Positions 15,339 through 23,960 of a DNA stretch of 64,000 nucleotides are shown here, piece after piece (position 1 is the first letter of the stretch; every line of letters starts with the position of its first letter). Source of the DNA: Marivibrio sp040218065 (GTDB taxonomy: Bacteria; Pseudomonadota; Alphaproteobacteria; UBA8366; Aestuariispiraceae); assembly GCF_040218065.1 (NCBI RefSeq), contig NZ_JAVJQE010000007.1:124001-188000 (forward strand). Reading direction: 5' to 3'. Position numbers and translations under genes: made by a program. The notes under the pieces were generated by a model that did not search any database, was not told the origin of the DNA, and worked only from the letters and a program-made list of their open reading frames with translations.

Positions 15339-17138
15339 TCACCAGCGCTTTTCGAATTTCTTGCGCAGCAGCACGGCCGTCAAATTCATCGTAATCAGAA
15401 AGGCGAGCAGCACCATGATCGCGGCCGAGGTGCGCTCGACGAAGGCGCGCTCGGGGCTGTCCGCCCAAATGTAGATCTGCACCGGCAGCACCGTCGCCGG
15501 ATCGGTGAAGCCGCCCGGGATGTCGACGATGAAGGCGACCATGCCGATCATCAGCAGGGGCGCGGTCTCCCCCAACGCCTGGGCCATGCCGATGATGGTT
15601 CCGGTCAGCATGCCGGGCATGGCGAGCGGCAGGACGTGGTGGGTCATCGCCTGGATGCGGCTCGCCCCCATGCCGAGCGCCGCCTCGCGGATCGAGGGCG
15701 GCACGGCCTTAAGCGCCGCACGTCCCGCGATGATGATGGTCGGCAACGTCATCAGCGTCAGCACCATGCCGCCGACCAGCGGCGCCGAGCGCGGGAACCC
15801 GAAGAAATTCAGGAACATCGCCAGGCCCAACAGGCCGAAGACGATGGAGGGCACGGCGGCGAGGTTGTTGATGTTCACCTCGATCAGGTCGGTCCATTTG
15901 TTCTTCGGCGCGAACTCCTCGAGATAGACCGCCGTCATGACGCCGATCGGGAAGCTCAGCAGCAGGGTGACCACCAACACGTAGAAGGAGCCGACGACCG
16001 CGCCCCAGATGCCCGCCTGCTCCGGCTCGCGGCTGTCGCCGGCGGTGAACAGCGTGGTGTTGAAGGGCAAGGAGATCAGGCCGCGATTCTCCAGGTCCCA
16101 CAGCCACATGACCTGCTTGTCGGAGAGGCGTCGGTCGGATTCGGCGACCGGCAGGGTGAGGATCTCCCACGAGTCCGCGGGCGCGTCGTTCACGCTCTCC
16201 AGAGGCAGGTAGACCTCGCCCGTCGCGCGGCTGTTGTCCACTGAGGTGATCTTCACGACGCCGCCGTTGATGCGCACCAGATAGGAGGGCATCCCCTCGT
16301 TCAGCGCTTCGGCGACATCGGGCTGATCGATGCGGCGCTGCAGATCCTCGATCTGTTTTTGCGCCTCCTCGATGTCGTATTCGTAGGAGGCGATGGAGCT
16401 CTCGAGGTCTGAGCGCACCTCCTCGTCCTCGACCGACTGCAGCTGGCTTTCGAAACGCTCGATGCGCGCTCGGTCGCCTTCGATGTCGTCGCGCAGATCT
16501 TCCGCCCGCTCCGCCAGCATCTCTTTCACCGCGGTCAGGATCGCGCCGAAGTCGTTGGCGGTGGACAGGATCTGAATCTCGCCGCTCGTCCCCGTCGGCG
16601 AGGCGATTCCATTGACGCGGGCGGCCGTCTCGACCTCGACCGTCTTGTCCTTGACGTAGATGTCGGCGTCGTCGTTCAGCTTCACCTCGACCGGGATCGT
16701 CTGACCGACCAGGGAGGGGTCCTCCAACACCCGCTGGCGCACCACGCCGTCGGCGGAGCCGCTCATCAGCTCGAGCAGGTGACGCCGCTCGCTACGACCC
16801 TCGACGGTGGGGAACAGGGCGGTGAAGGCGTCGCGGGTGATCCCCCGATAGCTGCCGTCGCGCAGGCTGTCCAGACTGCGATCTCCTTGCGGGTCGACCT
16901 CGCCTGGATCGATCTCGACCTCTATCGTCACATGGCTTTGCCAGAACGCCGAATAGCCCTTGGAGATGATGTCGTAGAACAGGATGAACAGGAAGGTCAG
17001 CGCCAACCCGATGGCGACGACGCCGTAGAGCTGGAAGCGCTTCTCGGCGGCGTAGCGGCGCTTCAACGAGGCGTGTACGCGCTTCGAGACCTCGTCCGGG
17101 GACGCCGGCGTCGTTCCGTTTGCGGTCGCGTCAGTCAT
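15339..17138 (-). CDS. pstA: Phosphate ABC transporter permease PstA, with long periplasmic coiled-coil insertion
   Basis: 599-residue inner-membrane permease. One membrane segment lies at ~37-58, followed by a ~310-residue non-membrane region, then the conserved permease core from ~375 (GSFYVLVVTLLLSFPIGV...) with the EAALGMGAS cytoplasmic loop that contacts PstB. Alphaproteobacterial PstA often carries an extra N-terminal domain, but this one is much longer than E. coli PstA (about 300). The part at ~205-272 is rich in Glu, Asp, Arg and Lys with heptad-like spacing (RAEDLRDDIEGDRARIERF, DLESSIASYEYDIEEAQKQ), predicting a coiled coil in the periplasm. It overlaps pstC by eight bases. Confidence 0.93.
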   Translation of the reverse strand: MTDATANGTTPASPDEVSKRVHASLKRRYAAEKRFQLYGVVAIGLALTFLFILFYDIISKGYSAFWQSHVTIEVEIDPGEVDPQGDRSLDSLRDGSYRGITRDAFTALFPTVEGRSERRHLLELMSGSADGVVRQRVLEDPSLVGQTIPVEVKLNDDADIYVKDKTVEVETAARVNGIASPTGTSGEIQILSTANDFGAILTAVKEMLAERAEDLRDDIEGDRARIERFESQLQSVEDEEVRSDLESSIASYEYDIEEAQKQIEDLQRRIDQPDVAEALNEGMPSYLVRINGGVVKITSVDNSRATGEVYLPLESVNDAPADSWEILTLPVAESDRRLSDKQVMWLWDLENRGLISLPFNTTLFTAGDSREPEQAGIWGAVVGSFYVLVVTLLLSFPIGVMTAVYLEEFAPKNKWTDLIEVNINNLAAVPSIVFGLLGLAMFLNFFGFPRSAPLVGGMVLTLMTLPTIIIAGRAALKAVPPSIREAALGMGASRIQAMTHHVLPLAMPGMLTGTIIGMAQALGETAPLLMIGMVAFIVDIPGGFTDPATVLPVQIYIWADSPERAFVERTSAAIMVLLAFLITMNLTAVLLRKKFEKRW

Positions 17139-18510
17139 ACTGCTCTCGGTATTTGCGGACCACGCGCAGCGCGATCACGTTGAGGATCAGGGTGACGACG
17201 AACAACAGCAGCCCCAGCGCGAAGGCGGCGAGCGTCTTCGGACTGTCGAACTCCTGGTCGCCGGTCAGAAGGGTGACGATCTGCACCGTGACGGTGGTCA
17301 CCGCCTCAAACGGGTTGGCCGTCAGATTGGCCGACAGACCCGCCGCCATGACCACGATCATCGTCTCGCCGATGGCGCGGCTGACCGCCAGCAGAAGGGC
17401 GCCGACGATGCCGGGCAGCGCGGCCGGGAGGACGACCTTGCGGATCGTCTCGGACTTGGTCGCGCCCAGCCCGTAGCTGCCCTCGCGCATCGCGCTGGGC
17501 ACGGCCGAAATCACATCGTCGGAGAGCGACGAGACGAAGGGGATGATCATGATCCCCATCACCGCGCCGGCCGCCAGCGCGCTTTCGGACGCGACGTCGA
17601 GGCCGATCGAATCGCCCAGATCACGCAGCGTCGGCGCCACGGTCAGCGCCGCGAAGAAGCCGTAGACCACGGTCGGGATGCCGGCCAGGATCTCCAGCAC
17701 CGGCTTGAGGACGCCGCGCACCTTCCGGTTGGCGTATTCCGCCATGTAGATCGCCGAGAACAGCCCGATCGGCGCCGCCACGCACATGGCGATGAAGGAG
17801 ATCAGCATCGTGCCGGCGAAGACCGGGATCGCGCCGAAGGCGCCGGAGCTGCCGACCTGATCGGCGCGGATGGCGATCTGCGGCGACCATTGAAGGCCGA
17901 ACAGGAATTCGGTGATCGGGATCTGGGCGAAGAAGCGCGAGGCCTCGAAGACCAGCGAGAGCACGATGCCGAGCGTGACCAGGATGGCGATGGTCGAGCT
18001 CAGCATCAGCACGGTCATGATGATGCGCTCGACCCGATTGCGCGCGCGCAGATCGGGGCTGATCCGCCGGAACGCCAGCAGCAGCCCGCCGGAGCCGAGC
18101 GCCAGCGCGATCACGAACATCGCCGCCTTCGCGGTGACCATCAGATTGGAATAGCGCGCGGCCGCCTCCTGGATCGCCGGGGACGGGTCGCTGGAGGTGA
18201 TGCCGCCGGTCGCGAGGTTGCGGATGTCGTTCATCACCAGGCCGATGCGGCTCTGATCGAGGCCGGAGAGCTCCTCGGTGATGTCGGCGAGGATCATCTG
18301 CTCGACGATGGTCCCCTGGAAGGCGGACCAGACGGCCAGCAGCGCCGCCGCCGGGATCGCGCACCACAGCGCGGCGTACATGCCGTAATAGCTGGGCAGC
18401 GAATGGAGGCGGGCGCCGCGGCCGTCGCGGGCCTTCAACGCCCGGCTCTGTCCGAGGTAGTAGGCGAAGCCGATCAGCACGATCAGCGCGACGGCGAAAG
18501 CGAGCGTCAT
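17131..18510 (-). CDS. pstC: Phosphate ABC transporter permease PstC
   Basis: 459-residue permease partner of PstA. The first membrane segment is at the N terminus (LAFAVALIVLIGFAYYLGQS) and a second near 50-70. A soluble segment of ~50 residues follows before further membrane helices, and the core starts at ~215. The permease loop that meets PstB is MREGSYGLGATKSETIRKVVLPAALPG. It is longer than E. coli PstC (about 320) because of the N-terminal region, as is usual in alphaproteobacteria. It lies 239 bases after pstS, with an attenuator-like hairpin between them. Confidence 0.95.
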   Translation of the reverse strand: MTLAFAVALIVLIGFAYYLGQSRALKARDGRGARLHSLPSYYGMYAALWCAIPAAALLAVWSAFQGTIVEQMILADITEELSGLDQSRIGLVMNDIRNLATGGITSSDPSPAIQEAAARYSNLMVTAKAAMFVIALALGSGGLLLAFRRISPDLRARNRVERIIMTVLMLSSTIAILVTLGIVLSLVFEASRFFAQIPITEFLFGLQWSPQIAIRADQVGSSGAFGAIPVFAGTMLISFIAMCVAAPIGLFSAIYMAEYANRKVRGVLKPVLEILAGIPTVVYGFFAALTVAPTLRDLGDSIGLDVASESALAAGAVMGIMIIPFVSSLSDDVISAVPSAMREGSYGLGATKSETIRKVVLPAALPGIVGALLLAVSRAIGETMIVVMAAGLSANLTANPFEAVTTVTVQIVTLLTGDQEFDSPKTLAAFALGLLLFVVTLILNVIALRVVRKYREQYD

Positions 18511-18694
18511 GACGGACGAGCCTCTCCTGCGGTCGGCGCGCGCGGCGCGCCTTGAGCAAAGCGGATCACGGGCCGCCTCCTACCCATTCGGGGTCGACGC
18601 GGCAAGCAAAGGGACGAACGAATAGCGGAAAATCGGCCGGGGCCGGGACGGCGTCGTCCGCCGAAGGGACGGGCCGGAAAGAGCCGGGCCGGAA

Positions 18695-18726
18695 GGGGCG
18701 GCGGACCCCGAAAGATCCGCCGCCCC
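18695..18726 (-). terminator. Strong hairpin between pstS and pstC
   Basis: GGGGCGGCGGA (18695-18705) and TCCGCCGCCCC (18716-18726) form a perfect 11-bp stem with a 10-base loop, just downstream of the pstS stop in the direction of transcription. No long T-run follows. Such hairpins after binding-protein genes typically reduce read-through and protect the upstream message, letting pstS be made in excess over pstCAB. Confidence 0.6.
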
Positions 18727-18749
18727 CGAAGGCTCCGGTGCGAAGCGCC

Positions 18750-19787
18750 TTACGAACCGATCGGGGTCAGGTTCTCGGCCGCCTCGCGGAACTTCTTACG
18801 CTCGGCCTCCGGCATCGGGATCAGGCCCTTGTCGACCAGATACCCGTCCGGACCCCAGGCGTCGTTCGAGGTGAACTCGTCCAGATACTCCTTCATGCCG
18901 GGGATGACGCCGACATGCGCGTTCTTGACGTAGAACCACAGCGACCGGCTGACCGGGTAATCGCCCGTGGCGATCGCCTCGAAGGCCGGCGGGGTGCCGT
19001 CGATCGTGGCGCCCTGGATGTCGTCCTCGTTCTGCTCCAGGAAGGAGTAGCCGAAGATGCCGAACGCGGCCGGGTTGGCCTCCAGCTTCTGAACGATCAG
19101 GTTGTCGTTCTCGCCGGCCTCGATGAAGCGGCCGTCCTCACGCATGGTGCCGGCCACCTCCTCGAAGGCGTCCTCGTCCTCTTCGGCCATCTTGGCCATG
19201 GCGGGGATGCTCTCGGCGCCCTCGAACATCACCAACTCGACGAAGGCGTCGCGCGTGCCGGACGTGGGGGGCGGGCCCAGGACCTCGATCTCGGCGTCCG
19301 GCAGGGCCGGGTCGATCTCGGACCACTTGTTGTAGGGGTTCATGACCATCTCGCCGTCCGCATTCGGAACTTCCTTGGCCAGCGCCAGGAAGATCTGCTC
19401 GCGGGTCAGGGAGACGTCCTCGCCGGCCTTGGAGTTGGCGAAGACGATGCCGTCGTAGCCGATCTTGATCTCGGTCACCTTGTCCACGCCGTTCGAGTTG
19501 CAGCGCTCGATCTCCGAGCTCTTGATGCGACGCGAGGCGTTGGTGATGTCCGGATGCTCGACGCCGACGCCGGCGCAGAACAGCTTCAGGCCGCCGCCCG
19601 AGCCGGTCGACTCGATGACCGGGGTCGGGTAGTCGGTCGTCTTGCCGAAGTTCTCGACCACGGCCGAGGCGAAGGGGAAGACCGTCGACGAACCGACGAT
19701 ACGGATCTGGTCGCGCGCCTCGGCGGCGCCGGCCATCGCGACGCAGCCGAAAGCGGCGATCGCGACGGTTTTCGTAAGTGCCTTCAT
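18750..19787 (-). CDS. pstS: Periplasmic phosphate-binding protein PstS
   Basis: 345-residue secreted receptor of the Pst transporter. Residues 1-24 are a signal peptide (MKALTKTVAIAAFGCVAMAGAAEA, cut before RDQIRIVG). The phosphate site is visible in IVGSSTVFPFA, ESTGSGGGLKLFC and SGTRDAFVEL. I start at ATG 19785-19787 because GGAAA lies ~7 bases before it; an upstream in-frame ATG at 19797-19799 lacks a clear site. A Pho-box-like sequence lies ~130 bases upstream. The gene is followed by a strong hairpin before pstC. Confidence 0.95.
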   Translation of the reverse strand: MKALTKTVAIAAFGCVAMAGAAEARDQIRIVGSSTVFPFASAVVENFGKTTDYPTPVIESTGSGGGLKLFCAGVGVEHPDITNASRRIKSSEIERCNSNGVDKVTEIKIGYDGIVFANSKAGEDVSLTREQIFLALAKEVPNADGEMVMNPYNKWSEIDPALPDAEIEVLGPPPTSGTRDAFVELVMFEGAESIPAMAKMAEEDEDAFEEVAGTMREDGRFIEAGENDNLIVQKLEANPAAFGIFGYSFLEQNEDDIQGATIDGTPPAFEAIATGDYPVSRSLWFYVKNAHVGVIPGMKEYLDEFTSNDAWGPDGYLVDKGLIPMPEAERKKFREAAENLTPIGS

Positions 19788-19919
19788 GCTGATTTCCATC
19801 CTGAGAGTCGTGTCGTGAAGCGTGTTGCGTCCGCAATAAAGGGGAGCGGTCACGCCCGTCCCCCCTTAAGCGTTAGGGCGGGAGATACGCCCCGGGCGCT
19901 GCGCTTTTATGATGGAAAT

Positions 19920-19937
19920 ATTACGTCTTCGTGACAG
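19920..19937 (-). promoter_or_regulatory. Candidate Pho box upstream of pstS
   Basis: On the minus strand the sequence reads CTGTCACGAAGACGTAAT. The first heptamer CTGTCAC is a near-perfect PhoB half-site, and the second (ACGTAAT), four bases on, is degenerate. The site lies ~133 bases before the pstS ATG, within an AT-rich patch (19905-19930) of the phoR-pstS gap. A further CTGTCAT occurs on the plus strand near 19970. Assignment rests on position and the half-site. Confidence 0.5.
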
Positions 19938-20076
19938 CGGCTTAGACGTCGCGATTCTTTCGCCGACCGACTGTCATATCGCGAGCGGCGGGTCGCGCCG
20001 CGCAACTGCGCCGGGAAACGATCCCCTTCGCAGCGCCTCGCGGCGGAGCGCGCCGAGAGACGGCGGCCTGCCGCCG

Positions 20077-21426
20077 TCAGCCGGTCGCGCGCCGTTGCGG
20101 CGTGCGGGGCGCCGCCGCCTCGCGCCGCGCCTCGGCGGCCAGCGGCAGGGTGACGGTGAAGCAGCTGCCCTCGCCTTCGCGGCTGGTGATCGACAGCCGG
20201 CCGCGATGCCGGTTGACGATGTGCTTCACGATGGCGAGGCCGAGGCCCGTGCCCCCCAGCTCGCGCGAGCGGGCGGCGTCGACGCGGTAGAAGCGCTCCG
20301 TCAGGCGCGGGATGTGTTCGGCCGGGATGCCGGCGCCCTGATCGCGGACGTCGACCGCAAGGCGGCGCGAATCGCGCGCCCGCACCTGCACCGAGACCTC
20401 GGTCCCGCGTCCGCCGTACTTGATCGCGTTGTCCACCAGATTGAGGAAGACCTGGGTCAGCTGATCGGCGTCGCCGCGCACGACAGGCTGGAACTCGTCG
20501 GGCGGAGCGAACGTGAGGACGGCGCCCCTCTGCTCGGCCTTCATCGCCAGCATGCCCCGCACGCCCTCTAGGATTTCGGCCAGATCGACCGGCTCGGTCG
20601 GACGGCTATGCTCGTCCAGTTCGATGCGCGAGAGGCTCAGGAGATCGTTGATCAACCGGAACATGCGCTCCGACTGCTCCTGCATGATGGCGAGGAACTT
20701 GTCGCGCGCCGCCGCGTCGTCCCGGGCCGGGCCGCGCAGGGTTTCGATGAAGCCGGTCAGGCTGGTCAGCGGCGTGCGCAGTTCGTGACTGACGTTGGCG
20801 ACGAAATCCACGCGCATCTGTTCGGAGCGGATCAGGGCGGTGACGTCCTGCAGGTCGACCAGCAGCACGGCCTGGTCCGGCTCGCCGCCCTCCTCAGCGG
20901 CGCGTCGCGCGGGCGGCGGCTCCACCGGCTCGATCCGGGCGATGAAGGTCGCCGGCGGCGGCCCGGGCAGCGCGACCTCGACCTGCTGCGCCCCCTGTCC
21001 CGCCAAGGCGCGGTCCACCGCCGCCAACAGGTCGGGATGGCGCAGGCCCTCGCCGATGTCGCGGCCGACGAGGTTCTTGTCCAGCAGTCGCTCCGCCCCC
21101 CGATTGGCGCGAACCACGCGCCGACGTCGGTCCAGAAACAGCAACGGGTCGGGCAGCGAGGAGACGATGCGGTCCGCCACGCTCGCCTTGTAGCGCAGCG
21201 CCTCGGCTTGGGCCTCCGCCTCCTCGGCCATGCGGTTCAACCGGTCGAGCGCGGCCTTTTCGGCCTTCACGCGACGGCGCACCGCGTACAGCGATCCGCC
21301 GGCGATCGCCGCGACCAGCATGACGGCGGGACCCGGCGCGATCAGGTCGCGGTGGACGAACCAGCCGATCAGCGCCAGCGCCGGCAGCACCGCGGCAAGG
21401 AAGGATCTGACGCCGGGACCGATCAT
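20077..21426 (-). CDS. phoR: Phosphate regulon sensor histidine kinase PhoR
   Basis: 449-residue membrane histidine kinase. Two membrane segments are near the N terminus (FLAAVLPALALIGWFV and AVMLVAAIAGGSLYAV), then a cytoplasmic linker and a PAS domain (~88-200, SLPDPLLFLDRRRRVVRANRGAERLL). The dimerisation/phospho-acceptor helix is FVANVSHELRTPLTSLTGF, and the ATPase boxes are NLVDNAIKYG, DQGAGI, FYRVD and GGTGLGLAIVKHIV. PhoR autophosphorylates when phosphate is scarce and phosphorylates PhoB; PhoU and the Pst complex restrain it. It lies ~290 bases upstream of pstS and 54 bases after maeB, all on the minus strand. Confidence 0.95.
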   Translation of the reverse strand: MIGPGVRSFLAAVLPALALIGWFVHRDLIAPGPAVMLVAAIAGGSLYAVRRRVKAEKAALDRLNRMAEEAEAQAEALRYKASVADRIVSSLPDPLLFLDRRRRVVRANRGAERLLDKNLVGRDIGEGLRHPDLLAAVDRALAGQGAQQVEVALPGPPPATFIARIEPVEPPPARRAAEEGGEPDQAVLLVDLQDVTALIRSEQMRVDFVANVSHELRTPLTSLTGFIETLRGPARDDAAARDKFLAIMQEQSERMFRLINDLLSLSRIELDEHSRPTEPVDLAEILEGVRGMLAMKAEQRGAVLTFAPPDEFQPVVRGDADQLTQVFLNLVDNAIKYGGRGTEVSVQVRARDSRRLAVDVRDQGAGIPAEHIPRLTERFYRVDAARSRELGGTGLGLAIVKHIVNRHRGRLSITSREGEGSCFTVTLPLAAEARREAAAPRTPQRRATG

Positions 21427-21480
21427 CGTCGCCTCTCGCCCGCATCGCCCTGCGGGATGGGGGGTGTCGCCGTCCGCGCG

Positions 21481-23748
21481 TTAGAGCAGCGAATCGTAGG
21501 CCGCCAAGGCCGCGGTCGCCACCAGATCGCTGACGCTGGCGCCCATCTGCACCACCTGCGCCGGCTTCGAGAGGCCGACCAGCAAGGGGCCGATCACCGT
21601 GCCGCCGCCCAGCTCCTGCAGCAGCACGGTGCCCAGATGGGCCGAATTGATGCCCGGCATCACCAGTACGTTGGCCGCGCCGGACAGCCGACAGAAGGGA
21701 TAGACTCGCTCCATCAGCTCGTAATTCAGCGCGGTGCCGGCCGACAGGTCGCCGTCATATTCGAAATCCGCCCCGCGCAGGTCGAGGGTCTCGACGGCCG
21801 CGCGCACGCGCTCCGTGGAGTCGCGCATCGGGTTGCCGAAATTCGAGCTGCACAGGAGCGCCACCCGCGGCTCGTGCCCGAGGCGGCGCGCGTAGGCGGC
21901 CGCCTCGGTTGCGATGTCGGCCAGCATCTCCGGGTTGGGCAGATCGTGCACGCTGGTGTCGGCGACGAAGATCGTCCGGCCGCGTGCGAGCAGAATGGTC
22001 ACGCCCATCGCCCGCTCGCCCGGCTTCGGGTCGATCACCTTCGTCACGTCGTCGAACGCGACCGAGAAGGAGCGGGTCGCCCCTGTCACCATCGCGTGCG
22101 CGTCGCCAAGCGCCACCATGCAGGCCCCGAATACGTTGCGATCGCGATTCACCAGCCGCTGGCAATCGCGATAGAGATGTCCTTTGCGCTGCAGGCGTCT
22201 ATAGAGGAAATCCGTGTACTTTTTATTGTTCTCCGACAGACGCGCGTTGTGCACCTCGATGTCGACGCTTTCGTCGATGCCGAGCTTGCGCATCGTCTCG
22301 CGCACCATCTCCTCGCGCCCGATCAGCACCGGCTCGCCGTAGCCGGCGTTCTTATAGGAAACGGCGGCGCGGATGACGCGCTCCTCCTCGCCTTCGGCGA
22401 AGACGACGCGGCGCGGGTCGCTGCGCACCTTCTCGAAGATCATCTGCAGCATCGAGGCGGTGGGATCGAGGCGCGCGCGCAGCTCGGTCCGATAGCCCTC
22501 CATGTCCATGATCGGCCGCGTAGCGACGCTGGACTCCATCGCCGCCTGGGCGACCGCCGCCGGAACCGCGACGATGAGGCGCGGGTCGAAGGGGGCGGGG
22601 ATGATGTATTCCGGCCCGAACTGCAAACGCTGGCCGCCGTAGGCCGCGGCCACCTCGTCCGGCACGTCCTCGCGCGCCAGCGCCGCGATCGCCTCGGCGG
22701 CCGCGATCTTCATCGCGTCGTTAATGGTCGAGGCCCGCACGTCCAGCGCCCCGCGGAAGATGTAGGGGAAGCCGAGAACGTTGTTGACCTGGTTCGGGAA
22801 GTCCGAGCGCCCGGTCGCCATGATCGCGTCGGAGCGCACGGCCGCCACCTCGTCCGGCGTAATCTCCGGGTCGGGATTGGCCATGGCGAAGATGATCGGC
22901 TTGTCGGCCATGCTCTCCACCATCGCCTGGGTGACCGCGCCTCTGACCGAGAGGCCGAAGAAGATGTCCGCGCCCTCCAGCGCCTCGGCCAAGGTGCGTT
23001 TGTCGGTCGGGGCGGCGTGGGCCGACTTCCACTGGTTCATGCCCTCTTCGCGGCCCTGATAGATCACGCCCTTGCTGTCGCACATGACGACATGGTCGTG
23101 CGGCATGCCCATCGCCTTCAGCAGCTCGACGCAGGCGATCGCCGCCGCGCCGGCGCCGTTCACGACAAGCGTCGCCTCCTCCAGCTTCCGACCCGAAAGG
23201 TGCAGCGCGTTGATCACCCCCGCGGCCGCGATGATCGCGGTTCCGTGCTGATCGTCGTGAAAGACCGGGATGTTCATCGCCTCGCGCAGGCGCTGCTCGA
23301 TGATGAAGCACTCCGGCGCCTTGATGTCCTCCAGATTGATCCCGCCGAAGCTCGCCCCCAGCAGCCGCACGCAGTTCACGAACTCGTCGACGTCCTCGGT
23401 CTCGACCTCGAGATCGATGCCGTCGACGTCGGCGAAGCGTTTGAACAGGACCGCCTTGCCCTCCATCACCGGCTTGGAGGCAAGCGCCCCGATGTTGCCG
23501 AGACCGAGGACCGCGGTGCCGTTCGAAATCACGGCGACCATGTTGCCCTTGGCGGTGTAGTCGTAGGCGGCCTGCGGGTCTTTTTCGATGCGCAGGCACG
23601 GCGTCGCCACGCCCGGCGAATAGGCGAGGCTTAAGTCGCGTTGGGTCGTCAGCGGCTTGGTCGCGACGACCTCGATCTTGCCCGGGCGTCCCTGGGCGTG
23701 AAACAGCAGCGCGTCTTCTTCGGTGATCTTGCGGCGTTGATCGGCCAT
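21481..23748 (-). CDS. maeB: NADP-dependent malic enzyme with C-terminal phosphotransacetylase-like domain
   Basis: Decarboxylates malate to pyruvate with NADP. The ~755-residue length is that of the MaeB type: residues ~1-430 are the malic enzyme (YSPGVATPCL, NIPVFHDDQHGTAII, the nucleotide-binding VVNGAGAAAIACVELL, and FAMANPDPEI), and ~440-755 are a phosphotransacetylase-like domain (RRVVFAEGEEERVIRAA, LPGINSAHLGTVLLQEL). The second domain is regulatory in studied relatives. I start at ATG 23746-23748 (MADQRRKITEEDALLFH, where similarity begins); a GTG at 23776-23778 would add ten residues. It precedes phoR by 54 bases on the same strand. Confidence 0.93.
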   Translation of the reverse strand: MADQRRKITEEDALLFHAQGRPGKIEVVATKPLTTQRDLSLAYSPGVATPCLRIEKDPQAAYDYTAKGNMVAVISNGTAVLGLGNIGALASKPVMEGKAVLFKRFADVDGIDLEVETEDVDEFVNCVRLLGASFGGINLEDIKAPECFIIEQRLREAMNIPVFHDDQHGTAIIAAAGVINALHLSGRKLEEATLVVNGAGAAAIACVELLKAMGMPHDHVVMCDSKGVIYQGREEGMNQWKSAHAAPTDKRTLAEALEGADIFFGLSVRGAVTQAMVESMADKPIIFAMANPDPEITPDEVAAVRSDAIMATGRSDFPNQVNNVLGFPYIFRGALDVRASTINDAMKIAAAEAIAALAREDVPDEVAAAYGGQRLQFGPEYIIPAPFDPRLIVAVPAAVAQAAMESSVATRPIMDMEGYRTELRARLDPTASMLQMIFEKVRSDPRRVVFAEGEEERVIRAAVSYKNAGYGEPVLIGREEMVRETMRKLGIDESVDIEVHNARLSENNKKYTDFLYRRLQRKGHLYRDCQRLVNRDRNVFGACMVALGDAHAMVTGATRSFSVAFDDVTKVIDPKPGERAMGVTILLARGRTIFVADTSVHDLPNPEMLADIATEAAAYARRLGHEPRVALLCSSNFGNPMRDSTERVRAAVETLDLRGADFEYDGDLSAGTALNYELMERVYPFCRLSGAANVLVMPGINSAHLGTVLLQELGGGTVIGPLLVGLSKPAQVVQMGASVSDLVATAALAAYDSLL

Positions 23749-23960
23749 GGGCGGTTGCTCGCGTCCCTCGATATCCACATGAAACGCCGTCTCATTTGAG
23801 CGGACGGCCTCCCGGCATAGTGACGGGGGGGAGGCGCGCTTACAACATAAGTCGGCCGCGTCGCGAAACCGTCCTCCGAATTCCTCTTCCGCGTGACTTC
23901 TCGTTTAACTAGTGTAAGAAAATAAAAACAACCACGAACGGCGAGTTGGGGAAGGACGCG

